Assembly: GCF_040712315.1 (NCBI RefSeq)
Contig: NC_134015.1
Coordinates: 44,103,464 to 44,167,463 of the forward strand
Length of the DNA: 64,000 nucleotides
From: Castanea sativa
Lineage: Eukaryota; Streptophyta; Magnoliopsida; Fagales; Fagaceae
Direction of reading: 5' to 3'
The translations under genes and the position numbers were made by a program. The notes below the pieces were generated by a model that saw only the letters and a list, made by a program, of their open reading frames with translations, ran no database searches and was not told the DNA's origin. Of this stretch, positions 20,588 through 33,272 are shown piece by piece. Position 1 is the stretch's first letter; each line of letters begins with the position of its first letter.

Positions 20588-23500
20588 TCACACCGTAAAA
20601 CTGTGTGTTGTCAAAGCTAGCCTAGCTAAACTGTGAGCAACTTTATTACTATCTCTCTTTACCTGAGAGTATAACAATTGTGAATAAAAATCGGAAAATG
20701 AGGACACGTCATTCAATAACTGGGTGTAAGGAGTCAACCCGAATTCCTTGCTTGTTAGGGACTTAACCACCACTGCCAAGTTACCCTCAATAATGGCTCT
20801 CTGAAGACCCAACTCACTGCCAAACTCCACAGCCTTACTAGCTGCCATTGCTTCAACTTCCACGGGTTGGTAAGCTTGGTCCAGCTGCTGTATAAGTGAA
20901 GCGATAACCTCTCCATGACAGTCCCATACAACAATGCCAATCCCAGATTTGTTGTCCGTAGTGGAAAGTGCTCCATCGTAATTGATCTTGTAGCTGTCAG
21001 GTGCAGGTGCAGTCCACAATATCTGATGCGTCGGGCTTGAGCTGAAGCGGTTCAGCTTGAGATTGTTTCTATGAATTTCATTCCAGCTATCTTGTGCCAT
21101 CTTTAGCAACTCTTTGGTAAGGTAGCAAGGTTGATTCAATCTCAGTTTATTTCGTTGGTTCCATATGCTCCACACCTGAATAACAAACAGTTCCAGCGGC
21201 TTCCCATTTTCAAGAACCCAATTGCACAACTCTTTGAAATCTGCAAAACGAATCCTTGAGCGGAAATTCCATCTATCACCTACCCACACCTCATTCAAAC
21301 TCGTGCAACTCCATAAAGCATGCAAGGTATCCTCAGTTGTATCCTCTGCTTGTAAGGAGCAACGGTCACAACTGGGATTTTGTATGATTGTTCGCCTTAC
21401 CAGATTTTGCTTAGTTGGAAGTGAGTTTCTACATGCACGCCACAACAGATTTTTATATTTGTTTGGAATTTCCATGGACCAAATGCCCTTCCAAAACTTC
21501 TTGTCCTCCTCAGTTGTGCCATCCCCTGAGTTTTCCTCCAAATCTTTTAAGAATTTGTATCCGGACTTGCAAGTGTACTGCCCATTAGCAGTGAAGGGCC
21601 AATACAAAACATCTTCTGTTTGGCGATGAGGCAATGGTATCTTTTGAGCAAGTTCCGCTTCAGCTAGTATGAGCACTCCCTTAAGCATTCCAGCATCCCA
21701 TTTACCGGTAGTATTGTCCATAAGGCAGTCCACGGTGGCATCTTCCATAGATTCAATGATTGGGGATGAAATCAATGGAGGGTGCTTTATGGGCAACCAA
21801 TGATGCTGCCATATTTTGATGCTCTTTCCATTACCCACCCTGAATCTAGCTCCCAATTGTATCACCTCTCTGCCCTTCAAAATGCTTTTCCAAGCATAGG
21901 AACCGGTTGCCGATTCTTTTGCTTCCATGAAAGAATTATTGGGAAAAAATCTTGCCTTAAAAATTCTGTAAAATAGAGTACCTTTATTGTGTAGGAGGCG
22001 CCATGCTTGCTTGGCAAGGAGGGAGTCATTGAAAAGAGCAAGTTCTCGAAAGCCCAATCCTCCTTCTAGCTTTGATTTTGTCAACTCCGACCATTTAACC
22101 CAATATATTTTTCGCTTGTCACCTCGTTTTCCCCAAAAGAATTTTTTAATCATTGCTTCAATTTCATGGCAAAGGCTCAAGGGTAATTTGAAGCAACCCA
22201 TGGCATAAGTAGGGATGGCTTGAGCAATAGCTTTGATTAGGACTTCTCTACCGGCTTGAGAAAGGAGCTTCCCCTCCCACCCTTGTAATTTCCTCCACAC
22301 TCTCTCCTTGATATAGTTAAAGCTTGCTTTCTTTCCCCTTCCTACAAAAGAGGGCAGCCCCAAATACTTCTCATAAGACCTTATTTCATTCACCCCTAAC
22401 ACATTTTTAATCTCCTCTTTAACATCATCTTTTGTGGACTTGCTAAAGAAAAGAGAAGTTTTTTCTTTATTTATTTTTTGCCCCGACACCTCTTCATATT
22501 CCGCCAAAATTTTGAGCACGTTTCCACATTCTTGCTAATTTGCCTTACAAAAAAGCAAGCTGTCATCTGCAAAAAATAAGTGGGTTAATTTGGGACCTCT
22601 TTTGCATATTGAGAAGCCATTGATCTCCTTTGCCCTTATAGCTCTTTTGATTAAGCCATGTAATCCTTCTGTATATAATAGGAAAAGGAAAGGAGATAGT
22701 GGGTCGCCTTGTCTTATGCCTCTTGTTGGATTGATTAGCCCCTTTAGATCACCATTCACCAGAATTGAGTATGAGACTGTACGAACACACTCCATAATCA
22801 AACCGATCCACCTTGAGCAGAATCCCATTTTTTCCATCAGCTTCTGAAGATAATTCCATTCCACCCTGTCGTACGCCTTGCTCATGTCTAGTTTTAGCGC
22901 CATAAAGCCTGTTTGTCCTGAATTATGATTTTTCATATAGTGCAAAGTCTCAAAAGCTACTAAGATATTATCTGAAATAAGCCTATTCTTTGCAAATGCA
23001 GATTGATGCTCAGTTATAAGATCTGGCATGAATTTTTTTAATTTGTTTGCAAGGACTTTTGAAAATATCTTATACAATACATTACATAGACTTATAGGGC
23101 GATATTGAGAGACTGAAACAGGATTCTTCACTTTTGGAATTAGAGTGACAAAAGTATGGTTTATTGGGTAAGGTAATTTACCCTGAATTCAGCCAAGCTA
23201 GTATTGTGGAAGTTACCTCTCCATTCATAATCTCCCAAAAGTGCTGATAGAATAGTGGTGGCATCCCATCAGGGCCTGATGCTTTTAGGGGTGCCATTTG
23301 GTTTAGTGCTTCCTGAATTTCCCACTCCATGAACTCCCCCATTAGCTGTTCATTAATCTCATCCGTGACCAACCTTGGTATAAAGGAGAGAGCACCTTCC
23401 TCAATTACTGAATTCCTTGCAGTGAACAATTCTGCAAAATATTCCACAATGATGTCTCCAATCGCTTCCGGTTGCTCTTGCCAGTTCCCCCTTTGATCTT

Positions 23501-24620
23501 CTATTCCACTAATGGAATTCTTTCTGAATCTCTGAGTTGCTTTGTTGTGGAAAAATTTGGAATTGCTATCCCCATTTTTCAGCCATAACACCTTTGATCT
23601 TTGGCACCACATCCGTGTTTCCTTATCCATGAGGTCATGAATTTCGGCTTTCAACTCTCTAAGCCGAGAATTATCTCCCCTCCTCATAGTCTTGGCCTCA
23701 ATCTTGGCCAACATTTTCTTTTTTTCCTCCAATTCTCGCCTTACACTACCAAATTCATTTTTTCCCCACTCTTCCAAAGCCTTACTACATTTTTCAATTT
23801 TTTTCATGGTATCACCGTCCTCCCCATTCCTCCAAACGGCCTTCACAATTTCTCCACATCGAGTGTTAGATAGCCACATCTCCTCAAATCGAAACACTTT
23901 CTTCCTGGGTGGAGACTCCAAACCCGTAAGATTGATAAGGAGTGGAGCATGATCTGATGACATACAGCTAAGATGTGACACCCTTGCACCTAGGAATCTC
24001 ATGAGAAACTCACTATTCCCCAACCCTCTATCCAACCGTTCCCAAACTGAATGACCATCAGTAAAATGCTTACTCCAAGTGAATTTTGATCCCTCGAACC
24101 CTAAATCAATGAAACCACATTCGTCAATTACATCTCGAAATTGTTGCATTTGGTTGTGATTTTTCAATGCTCCCCCCAATTTTTCATCTTGTCTATAGAT
24201 TTCATTGAAATCTCCCGCACAAAGCCATGGACTACCTTCTTTGTTATTCAACCCCCTTAATTTATTCCAAGCCTCCATTCTCCGATGAGTTTCAGGCTCT
24301 CTGTAGAATCCAGTAAACCTCCATTCTGACTCCTTATTTTTATCTAGGGTTACATCAATAAAAAATCTATGTGAATCCTCAACAGTTACATGAACATCAT
24401 TTTTCCAGAATAGCACCAATCCTCCACCTCTCCTCCCACTACAAACCTCCCATTTGTAATCAAAATTTATGCTATGAAGTACTCGTTCTAGCCTAGCTTC
24501 GTCTGGCCATGTTTTGGCCAAAAACACGACAGAGGGATCTTTTGCCTAGATAATGTTTCCAAGCTCCTTCTCTGTACGTAGGTTCCCAAGCCCACGACAG
24601 TTCCACACTAAGAGATTCAT
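20588..24620 (-). pseudogene. LINE ORF2: endonuclease, reverse transcriptase, zinc-knuckle region and RNase H
   Basis: From the ATG at 24620 the frame gives an N-terminal apurinic-type endonuclease (W-N-C-R-G-L-G start, D-F-N-E-I near 24195, S-D-H-A-P-L near 23950). Reverse transcriptase follows (Y-R-P-I-S-L-C-N near 23095, G-I-R-Q-G-D-P-L-S near 22710, F-A-D-D-S near 22565). Then come a C-terminal zf-RVT region (about 21560-21280) and an RNase H domain (N-Y-D-G-A near 20975). Breaks are a TAG at 24548-24546, an apparent extra G near 23181 shifting the frame, and a TAG at 22537-22535. Both TAG codons fit CAG to TAG. The product nicks genomic DNA and copies the element RNA in the nucleus. Confidence 0.9.
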
Positions 24621-24770
24621 GGCTCCTGGAGGGGCTAATCAACAGCCTCCACCATTTGAGAATAGAATTCAACATCATCCTTCAAAACCTATTTCTTGTT
24701 GCAAGGTAATTCATAATGATCTCCTATAGTTGAGAATTTTCGTTTACAAGGACCAAAGGTGTTCTCCTAA

Positions 24771-26138
24771 TCAATCGGCTGTGCTTGCTTGCCTCTGTCC
24801 AGCCTTGTCCACGTGCCATTTTTTTTTTGTTGCCCTATTAAACTCATGGTACTCACGTGGCAAAAGAGTAGGGTTGAATGTGTGATCAGCAGGTTTTGCA
24901 TGAGCCGCCTCCAACAAGTTATTGTAGTTGGAGCATTTACTTGGATTATTGATTGGAATAATTCCAATTGGGACCGTTGGATTCGTTGGACAGCTAGCAC
25001 CAATAATTCCGTGTTGATTGCTCCCTAAATTATCGACATTGAATTGGTCCGGATTATGAGGGGGTGTGTTATGGTCTTGGTTAATATTTTCAGAGCAACC
25101 GCTTCCTAAATGAATAGGTGCCTTAATTGTGTCGGTTTCCTCACTTGAATGAGCATTGAATGTGTTGTCCGCTTTGTCTAGATTCTGCTCCACCGTGACC
25201 TCCTCCATGGCTCGTGATCCTCCACCGACTACACCACCACCATCGAATCTGTTTTCAGTGACATAAGACTTTGTGGTTGACCGTTTCTGACTATAAAAGC
25301 CTGGAATAGCTACCACACTTCGCTTTGACGGAAAGAATGGTGGTGCACGAAGTGCAGGCCCAAACTACTTTTGCGATTCTGCTAGACTTCCTTCACTATC
25401 TATCTAGATCTCACAATCACGGTCCGAATATTCCATTTTGCCGCACCAATAGCAAATATTTGGTAAGCGTTCATATTTGAACGTTACCCAAATTTTTTTT
25501 CCTTTATCCATGGACACTACTCGGCCACGACACAGCGGTAAAGATACATCCATCTCTACACGAATCCTCATAAAGTTGTCCCCCTCCGTTTCAGCTGGAT
25601 CAGTAGAGGGTACAATTTTTCCAACAACTTCACAAATCTTCTCAGCTGCCTTAACATTCATGAATTTGTAGGGGAGTCCATGAACTTGCACCCAAAATTG
25701 AGTCTTCACAAATTTCAATTCTTCCATTGCCATACTCTTGTCATATTTCTGCATAATCACCAAGTGCTTATCAAAACACCATGGCTCAACGTTAAGGACC
25801 TTCTCTACTTCAAACTCGTTTTCAAAAATGAACAGGATCACATGGTCACCCAAGTTTTTGATCTTAAATCCACTTCTTGAGCGCCATAATGGGGTAAATG
25901 TTTTTGCAATGGCTTCCATATTAAGTGCCCGTTTCGTAAGGAATTTTGCTGCTATGATGTGTTCTTTGGAACCAAATTCATCCTCCAAACAGCAACCTGG
26001 TCCCTCTCTTTCCGAAAGCGATAATCTTGTCCAGCTTTGTGATAGTTCTTTCATGTCAAAAATTTCTCTAGGCAGTGAAAGAAAAAGAAAAAGAAACCAA
26101 AAACAATGTGTTTCCCAATTCCCTTGAAGAAAACCCAA
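24771..26138 (-). pseudogene. LINE ORF1: DUF4283 and CCHC zinc knuckle protein
   Basis: The first open part (26138-25404) matches the plant LINE ORF1 protein with a DUF4283 domain (I-I-A-A-K-F-L-T-K-R ... W-C-F-D-K-H-L-V ... F-W-V-Q-V-H-G-L-P) and a zinc knuckle C-Y-W-C-G-K-M. The first knuckle spacing C-x2-C is kept, but the following His is Tyr (M-E-Y-S-D-R-D-C). A TAG at about 25404 interrupts it, where Trp is usual. A Ser/Asn/Pro-rich tail continues in 25316-24771. The most likely start is the Met of M-K-E-L-S-Q-S-W, about 27 codons after the first Met. It probably coats the element RNA. Confidence 0.8.
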
Positions 26139-26295
26139 CTAGCCAACGAACTAACACTGTTAGATCGTGGAAAACAAAACAACCTTCGAAGAAGGTACGA
26201 CTATTCTACTGCCTAAGAGGAGTATAGAGAATTTTCTTAGCTACAGATAAACTTATCTAAATCGCTTTATTCTCTATAATGACTCCACGGCCTAA

Positions 26296-26648
26296 ATGGG
26301 AAAATACTCATAATTTTAAAATTATGTAGCAAAATATCCATATTTTCAAAGTATTTAGCAAAATGTCTCTTTTTTAACTCAATTTTAACAAAATTGAGTT
26401 TCATGTAAAACTTGATATTCTCAAAATCGAGTTTTATTGTTTATTTTTAAGTAGAGTCCGACATTAAGTCTCACTTAAATTTTCAAAAAAATTCAAGTGA
26501 CAAAATATGCATAAAACTCAATTGCTAATGTTGATTTCTACCTATAACTTAATCTTATTAAAATTAAGTTCTAAAAATAAGGACATTTTGCTAAATATTT
26601 TAAAAATTGTGGTATTTTACTATGTAATTTTAAGACTAAGGGTATTTA
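26296..26648. mobile_element. MITE-like fold-back element A
   Basis: The left end (AATACTCATAATTTTAAAATT, about 26303) is the imperfect reverse complement of the right end (TAATTTTAAGACTAAGGGTATT, about 26625-26646), and pairing continues inward through GCAAAATGTC / GACATTTTGC. It directly adjoins the LINE target duplication on its left. No internal coding sequence is present. Confidence 0.65.
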
Positions 26649-26945
26649 GAGCATTAGCATCTGGGTATGCAAAAAAAGAAAACTTATTTTGCATCTTCAA
26701 ACACTATTTATTTTATTAACTTATTTTACAATTCACCCTACATTCCAGTTTTTATTTTTATATACAATCCAATAAAATAATAAAAAATATTATTCTCTCT
26801 CTTTTCATCTCACTCACTTTTTCTCTTCACACACAATCCCATACTAAAATAAATTTTTTTTTCAACCTATGAATAGCAAAATTGTATATATGCAACTTTA
26901 CTATTTATAGGTTGCAAATATTTATAAGTTTAGAAATCCGAATGA
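26649..26945. mobile_element. MITE-like element B with internal hairpin (AGAGCATTAGCA family)
   Basis: It starts AGAGCATTAGCATCTGGG and has an internal hairpin with CAACCTATGAATAG (about 26862) and CTATTTATAGGTTGC (about 26903). The same layout, reversed, appears at 56015-56380. The right end was not fixed. Confidence 0.5.
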
Positions 26946-27879
26946 AGTGAGTTTTGAGTTACTGGTTGTTAAATAGCAGCGGGGATAAGAGTCCTCTTAA
27001 CCATTTTAGATCCGAACTCTTGCACAAAAGTATCCCTATGCATCTATGTCACATCGTATGGCAGAAACTGAAAAAAATCATGGTTGCAATAGCTATCTCC
27101 AATGATCAATTTTTGGTCCAAAGATTCTGACTCTGTCTAGGTGTGACTGCTATAGTAATGCTACAGCCTTCAAGCACAACTATTTTTGTGTTAATCAATT
27201 GTATGCATAATCTCTCTCTCTCTCTCTGTGAGTCAGTAATCAGGAAGGTTAAGAATTAAGAAGTAATATAATATTCACATGGGGTTGCTTCTAAGCATAG
27301 TTAATATATATCTAACATTCTTGATGACAGTGTTAAGTTTGATTAAAAACAAGAGTGGGGTTAGCACAAGATATAATTGAAGGTACCTAGAATCTCGTTC
27401 CCACCCAGATACGAAAATGCCTATTGTCTAGGAAATCTCTGCTTCTCTCAAGTCTCAACACATGTTGCAATTGTGAAACGATTCGCCACGGTGACAAGAC
27501 ACGACGACATGGGTCCGCATTACGCTCACGCTTTCCCAGATAAGGTTAGTTTCTTGTTAACCCAAAACATATAATGGGGTCACACCCTTACCTGTATCTT
27601 GGTTTTGGTTTGGTTATTGGCTAAGTAAAACAAGGATAAAAGCACTCCGGGTAACAAGGAAAAAAGCATTGAGAATGGATGGTCCACCTGTTTCGACTGA
27701 ACTAGCAATCTAACCAAATGTTTTTCTTACTAGATAAGTACGAATTATGACATTATAATTTGAAAAATAAAATATAAGAAAAGGCATCCCACAGGCCACA
27801 ACACTATTTACCTCGTCTGCCTTGTCTCATAAAAATAGTGTGGGAATGTTTTTGCGACAAGGGGCCGAAACTTTAGAAT

Positions 27880-28185
27880 AAGGGCTAATTTTGTCAAATA
27901 GTATAATTTGAACAAAATTTTAAGAGAATGACATTCTACCAAACTTATTTAATTATGTAATTTTTTGAAATTCGAGTTTGTTAAACTCGAGTTCCAAATA
28001 AAACTTGAGTTTACCAAACTTAAATTTTAAATAATATAGCAATTTAATCAAACATAATACTTAAAACTCAAGTTTGGTAAATTCAAGTTCCAAAAAAATG
28101 TTATATAATTAAATAATTTTAGTTAGATGCCATTCTCTTATATTTTTCCTAAAATTATTATATTTGGCAAGAAAGGCCAATGGAA
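27880..28185. mobile_element. MITE-like fold-back element C
   Basis: GAGAATGACATTCT near 27922 and AGATGCCATTCTCTTA near 28123 are imperfect inverted copies within longer inverted ends (GGCTAATTTTGTCAAAT left, ATTTGGCAAGAAAGGCC right). Internally it carries several AACTCGAGTTCC / AACTTGAGTTT inverted pairs. It is non-coding. Confidence 0.6.
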
Positions 28186-29312
28186 TAAGCTCAAAATTCT
28201 ATTTGGATTCTTTAAAGTGTGATTAAATAGAGAAATTCAAGCCCAAAATTCCAATATTCTATGAATAGAGGCTAGTGATATATCGCTAGAACAAAATTAA
28301 AGTGCTAACCAACTAAGAGATCGAAAATATGCATAATACACTAAGTCTAAAACTGTTTTCACATACATCATGAGGAGGAATTTGAGAGAGGCGGTGAGGG
28401 AGAGAGAGAAAATTCATTGGTACTATTAATTTCACCTTTAAACTTCAAAATGTTGTAAATCTTAAGTGACTAAGATGGCTTTTACTCTGAAGTTGTGGTT
28501 TTAGAGGCAAAACATGAATTGGTTGTGTTTGATCTGATTGGGAGTTTTAAATCAAGCTTGGGATGTTCTTAAGGAGTGGTTTTTGGCTAATGGTTGAAGC
28601 TTTTGACTACCAAGATGCTAAAATGATATTTTGGTTGAGTTTGCTTTTGTTTGGATAAAATTGGCTTACTTTTAGCACCAATAAGGGAAAGCTTCAACCA
28701 AAACTCATTGGTTGCTCTTCCCCACATAATTCAAAGCATTAGAATGCTGCTTTTAGTGGTAGCCAGCCAAGGAGGCCAGCAAGACATTAAAGGCTAAAAT
28801 GGGCTAGTCAGTAAACTTCAACCACATACAGCATGGGCTGTATATTTTCGGTCAGGTGAAAATTTTGGGTACCAAACCCTTTCCATGAGCTCTAGGTGCT
28901 ATAAGTGTCCTCAACCCACTTTGTGACATGCATTGCATGGGCCCATGCAAAAGGCCTTAAAAAAATATACTCATACCCTCCAAACCACACTCCCTCAAAT
29001 TCTCCTTATGTTACACAAGCTTGGGTCATACTTAAAAAAATAAAATAAATTACAATAAATGAATTGGGCTTGTAGAAAATAACTTGTCCATGTTAATTTA
29101 TAAACAAGCCAAGTACATGTCTTAATTTTAAGCTTGTTTGATAAACGAGTGAAACCTAAACAAAATTTTTCATGAATAGGCTCATGAACAATAGAGCTTA
29201 ATAAAAGACAAATTGAGTCTAGGCTTGTTTATGGACTTTGTAAGAAGCTAGAAATGGGCTTGACAAATAAACTCGTTTCTTACAAAACCTTTAATTAATT
29301 AGGAGTTAGGAC
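28186..29312. other. Intergenic, no gene seen
   Basis: AT-rich sequence left of element 2. No credible gene or element border was recognised. Confidence 0.5.
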
Positions 29313-29807
29313 TAATGGGACCAACGAACTCTCCTGCCAAGACGACCTCATTAAGAACATTCGTCCACCCTGTCACAACATGGACAAAGGCAAACAAATC
29401 ATTAATAAGAAGTTTCAATGCCTCAATCAGTTACCAATTAGTTATCATGTCGTTGGAAGCTCATCAACACCTACATTAATAAGCCCTGAAGCTTTACAAA
29501 AAGGGCACTAAAGCCACAATCAAAACCCCAACGGCTAGAAACTGTGAAGCTATATATACAAGTCCATCGGGACCAGACCAGGTAAATACATACAACTGAA
29601 ATACATTCCAACATACATAATTTTAATACTCTGATCTCTCTTACTTCCTAAAAATCTTTCATTACTAACTTTATCATCAGAGGCTCTGTGGCAGGCACCA
29701 CACCGTTGACCACTTAAGACGAGCTTTACATCACATTTGCAGGTTCAGTGACGAGGATTCGACTCTGTCTGGACAAACCTACAAAACTGACAATTTTCAC
29801 ATCATCA
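29313..29807 (+). mobile_element. 5' LTR of element 2
   Basis: It is 495 bp, beginning TAATGGGACC (the 3' copy has TGATGGGACC, so the terminal TG has decayed) and ending CATCATCA. A TATATATA box lies at about 29552. Confidence 0.92.
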
Positions 29808-29828
29808 GCTTCGCGTCGTCTGTGGGAA
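29808..29828 (+). promoter_or_regulatory. Primer-binding site region of element 2
   Basis: Directly after the LTR the sequence contains CGTCGTCTGTGGGAA, like the primer-binding region of other Tat elements (commonly GGCGCCGTCTGTGGGAA). The tRNA used was not determined. Confidence 0.6.
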
Positions 29829-29879
29829 TGACATTTTCACACTAAGTTCCAATCATTTTCTAAATTTAGATAGAGTCCA

Positions 29880-31190
29880 ACCAAGATCCTGCGGCATTGG
29901 CTTTGCAAATCCAGGCACTTACAACTAGTGTGGAAGAGCTTACCAGACAAAACCAAGAAATGAGGCTATGATTCCAGTAGGAAGACAACCATTCCGGGAC
30001 CCACCGGGATGACGAGGGAGACAGCCAAAGAAGAAGTGATCGCCGGCAAGCGGCTACTCCAGAAGGATTAAGCTCGGATCTTCTCCGAGAAATGAGGAAG
30101 GAGATGGACAAGCTAAGGAATGCCATAAAGGGGAAGATAGACTGGAGTCTGGATAGAATGGTCAGGACAACGGATTCACCCTTCACGACAGCAGTCCTAG
30201 AATGCTCGGTGTCGTCCAAAATCCACCTACCTTAACTTGAGCCGTTTGACAGACTGAAAGACCCCCTGGACCACCTTAACACGTTCAAGACGACCTTAGG
30301 CCTTCAACAACCTCCTGACGAGATATTGTGCCGCTCCTTCCCCACCACTCTCAAGGGAGCTGTAAGGGAGTGGTTCACGAAGTTACCAGGATCGTCCATC
30401 AATAACTTCGAGCAGTTGTGCAATTCCTTCATACGTCACTTTGTCAGGGGACAGCGCTCAAGGAGGCTAGCAGATCACTTGCTTACCATCAGACAAGGAG
30501 AAAAGGAGACCCTGAGGTCGTACGTGAAACATTTCACTCGAGAAATTTTAAAGGTCGATGAGGCTGATGACAAGGTGCAGCTAACAACCTTTAAAGCTGG
30601 GTTGAAATTCAGGGAGTTCGTGGTCTCACTCGCGAAGAATCCCCCAAAGATGATGGCAGAGATGCTCTTGAAGGTGCAAAAGTACATGAACACCGAAGAT
30701 GCCCTAGTAGCGATAAAAGACATGGAGAAGTCCAACGACAAAGGAAGGAAGGAAGGAAGACGAATGGAGATGACGAAAAAAGGAGCGTTCAGATTGTCAG
30801 AATAGCGACGGGGGTAAAAGAAAAGACGATAAAGCTCCTCGAACGGTAAAATTCACTCCTTTAGTTATGCCTATTGACAAAATCTTGGCATAGATTAAAG
30901 ACGAGCATTACCTCAAATGGCCAAGACCGTTACACTCATCACCTAATGTATGTGACAAGAATCACAGCCATTACACAGAAGATTGCAGGGACTTGAAGGA
31001 GCAGATAGAGGAACTTATACGAAAAGGGAAGTTGTAGGGGTTTGTGAAGAAAGGAGAACCCAGCAGGTCTAGGGACGAAGATGTCGCATCCCAATGACCA
31101 CCCAGTGTGACCGGGGAGATAAAGACGATCACAGGAGGACCATCGACAGGAGGATCGTTCAGATCTCTCAAGGAATCATATCAGAGGTAG
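29880..31190 (+). pseudogene. Element 2 gag
   Basis: The best frame segment (30326-30805) shows the retrotransposon gag core: G-A-V-R-E-W-F-T-K-L-P, then I-R-H-F-V, L-T-I-R-Q-G-E-K-E-T-L-R and F-K-A-G-L. Upstream from about 29890 the frame reads an A-L-A-L-Q-I-Q-A-L helix with stops (TGA and TAG near 29970-29976). Downstream the segment [12 protein letters not shown] (about 30952) is a zinc-knuckle-like motif, followed by a TAG near 31036. It would form the virus-like particle if intact. Confidence 0.8.
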
Positions 31191-31289
31191 GTGAACAACA
31201 TTCATAGGACACCACCATTAAAGCAAAGACGAACGGACAGAGATATGTTTTTCTCAGAAGAAGACGCCAGAGGAGTGAAGCAGCCACAT

Positions 31290-31620
31290 GATGACCCCTT
31301 CGTCATAATGCTAACGATAGAAGGGTTCAATACCAAGAGAATCCTTATGGATAATGGCAGCTTCCCAGACATAATCTATCTCTCCACCTTCTAGCAGCTA
31401 AAGTTAGATCCAAGAAGGCTGCACCCTTTTGAGTCCCCTCTCTTCAGCTTTAGTAAGGACAGGGTATATCCTAAAGGCAAAGTGACATTAACGGTCACGG
31501 TGGGGTCTTATCCGCGACAATTGACTCGTCAGTTGGACTTCCTCATGGTAGATTGTCCCCCTTCATACAATGTGATCATTGGGAGGCCCACAGTCAACTG
31601 CTAGAAGGCAGCCATGTCCA
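31290..31620 (+). pseudogene. Element 2 protease region
   Basis: [14 protein letters not shown] (about 31338-31380) is the retropepsin active-site block, in the form D-N-G-S used by Tat elements. Later I-I-G-R-P-T (about 31575-31595) gives the second conserved block. A TAG at 31393-31395 and another near 31600 interrupt the frame. Confidence 0.75.
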
Positions 31621-31839
31621 CCTATTGCCTGAAGGTAAAATTTCTAACGAAAAATTGTGTAGGTGAAGTAAAAGGGGATCAAGTACTAGCTAGAGAGTGC
31701 TACCAGGCAGTGTTGGCTGCAAAGGAAAACCAGATGTGGATGATCGAGGAGAAAGAAGAGGAGAAGGTGGAAGCACTAGAGACCGTGGAGCTTGTAGATG
31801 GAGAACCAATGAAGACCACAAGAATAAGGACGACCATGA

Positions 31840-32825
31840 GCACGAACGTAAAGAAGAAACTAGTCCAATTCCTTAAGGAGAACCTGGACATCTTCGCTTG
31901 GAGCTACGAGGACATGCTAGGCATATCCACAGAGATCATCCAACATAGATTAAACGTCAACCTCAAGAAAAAGCCTGTCCAGTAGAAACAACGAGTGTTC
32001 ACCCCAAAACGAAACCTGGCTGTTGTGGAAGAGGTATATAAACTATTAACAATAGGCTTCATCCGTGAGATCTACTACCCAGATTGGCTGGCCAACGTCG
32101 TCCTTGTAAAGAAGGTGAATGAAAAATGGAGAATGTGCGTGGACTTCGCGGACCTAAACAAGGCCTGCCCAATGGACAGCTCCCCCCTGCCAATAATAAA
32201 TCAGCTGGTGGATTCCATAGTAGGACATAAGCTCCTGACTTTTATGGACGCGTTCTCGAGTTACAACCAGATGAAAATGGCGGAGGAAGACCAAGAGAAA
32301 ACTGTCTTTATCATAAGTCAGAAGCTCTACTGTTATAAAGTGATGCCCTTCAGATTGAAGAATGTAGGAGCCACCTACTAGAGGCTAGTAAACAAAATGT
32401 TTAGCCAGTAGATCGGGAAAAACATGGAAGTATACGTGGATGACATGCTCGTCAAGAGCAAATAAGAGTATTCTCACCTAGATGATCTCTAAGAAACATT
32501 CACAACCCCTAGGCAGTATCAGATGAAGTTACACCCCAGCAAATGCGCCTTTAGGGTGGCGCTAGGGAAGTTCCTAGGGTTCATGGTGTCCTAGAGAGGA
32601 ATAGAAGCGAACTTAGAGAAGGTGTGAGCCATACTAGAGATGAAGTCCCCCAAGACCGTGAAGGAAGTCCAAAAGCTCACAAGGAGGATAGCAGCACTCA
32701 ACAGATTCATCTCGAAAGCAACGGACAAATGCATGCCCTTCTTCAAAACTCTGAAACAAGCCTTCGCTTGGACGGATGAATGTGAGACAGCTTTCTAGGA
32801 ACTCAAGAGCTACCTGAGCAATCCA
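31840..32825 (+). pseudogene. Element 2 reverse transcriptase
   Basis: F-A-W-S-Y-E-D-M, then K-W-R-M-C-V-D-F-A-D-L-N-K-A-C-P (about 32128-32172), F-M-D-A-F-S-S-Y-N-Q (about 32241-32270) and the Y-V-D-D-M catalytic box at about 32431-32445 identify it. Stops at 31983, 32379, 32409, 32463, 32592 and 32796 are nearly all where Gln is expected. Confidence 0.9.
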
Positions 32826-33272
32826 CCTCTCCTGAGCTCGTCCAAGAAAGGAGAAAACTTGTATTTGTACTTAGTAGTGTCAACTACAGCTGTGAGCGCT
32901 GCCTTGATTCGAGAAGAGGACGAAAGACTGCTCTTAGTTTACTATGTCAGCCAAGCTTTCTAGGGGGCAGAAGCCAAATACCCACGCATAGAGAAGATTG
33001 CATTCGCTTTGATTGTAGCTTCACGCAAGCTGCGCCCCTACTTCCAGGAGAACCCTATCTTGGTAATGACAGATCAACCTATAAAGAAGTCGATGAACAA
33101 GCCTGAGGCTGCAGAGAGGATGATCCAGCAAGCTATTAAGCTCAGCCAATTTGACATTGAATACCACCCCAGGACAACTATCAAGGCGCAGACATTGGCA
33201 AATTTTATCACCGAATTTACAATCTCAGATGAAGAGGAAGCTATAAATGAACTAGAAAGATGGACAATTTAG
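32826..33272 (+). pseudogene. Element 2 first RNase H
   Basis: L-Y-L-Y-L-V-V-S-T-T-A-V-S-A-A-L-I-R and the A-E-A-K-Y-P block follow reverse transcriptase as in other Ty3/gypsy pol. It has a TAG at 32961-32963 and ends at the TAG 33270-33272. Confidence 0.75.

Larger units (their letters stand above)
20482..26279 (-). mobile_element. Nearly complete plant L1-type LINE with 14-bp target-site duplication
   Basis: The minus strand carries ORF1 (about 26138-24771) and ORF2 (24620-20588) and ends in a poly(A) tail, seen as T-rich sequence at 20482-20502. TGACTCCACGGCCT is present at both ends (20468-20481 and 26280-26293), so the insertion borders are exact and the 5.8-kb element is close to full length. 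Few disabling changes are present, so insertion was fairly recent. Confidence 0.95.

Noticed and set aside
27377..27574. Small plus-strand open frame of 65 codons
   Set aside because: No domain, no signs of splicing, and it sits in AT-rich DNA between MITEs; chance is likely.
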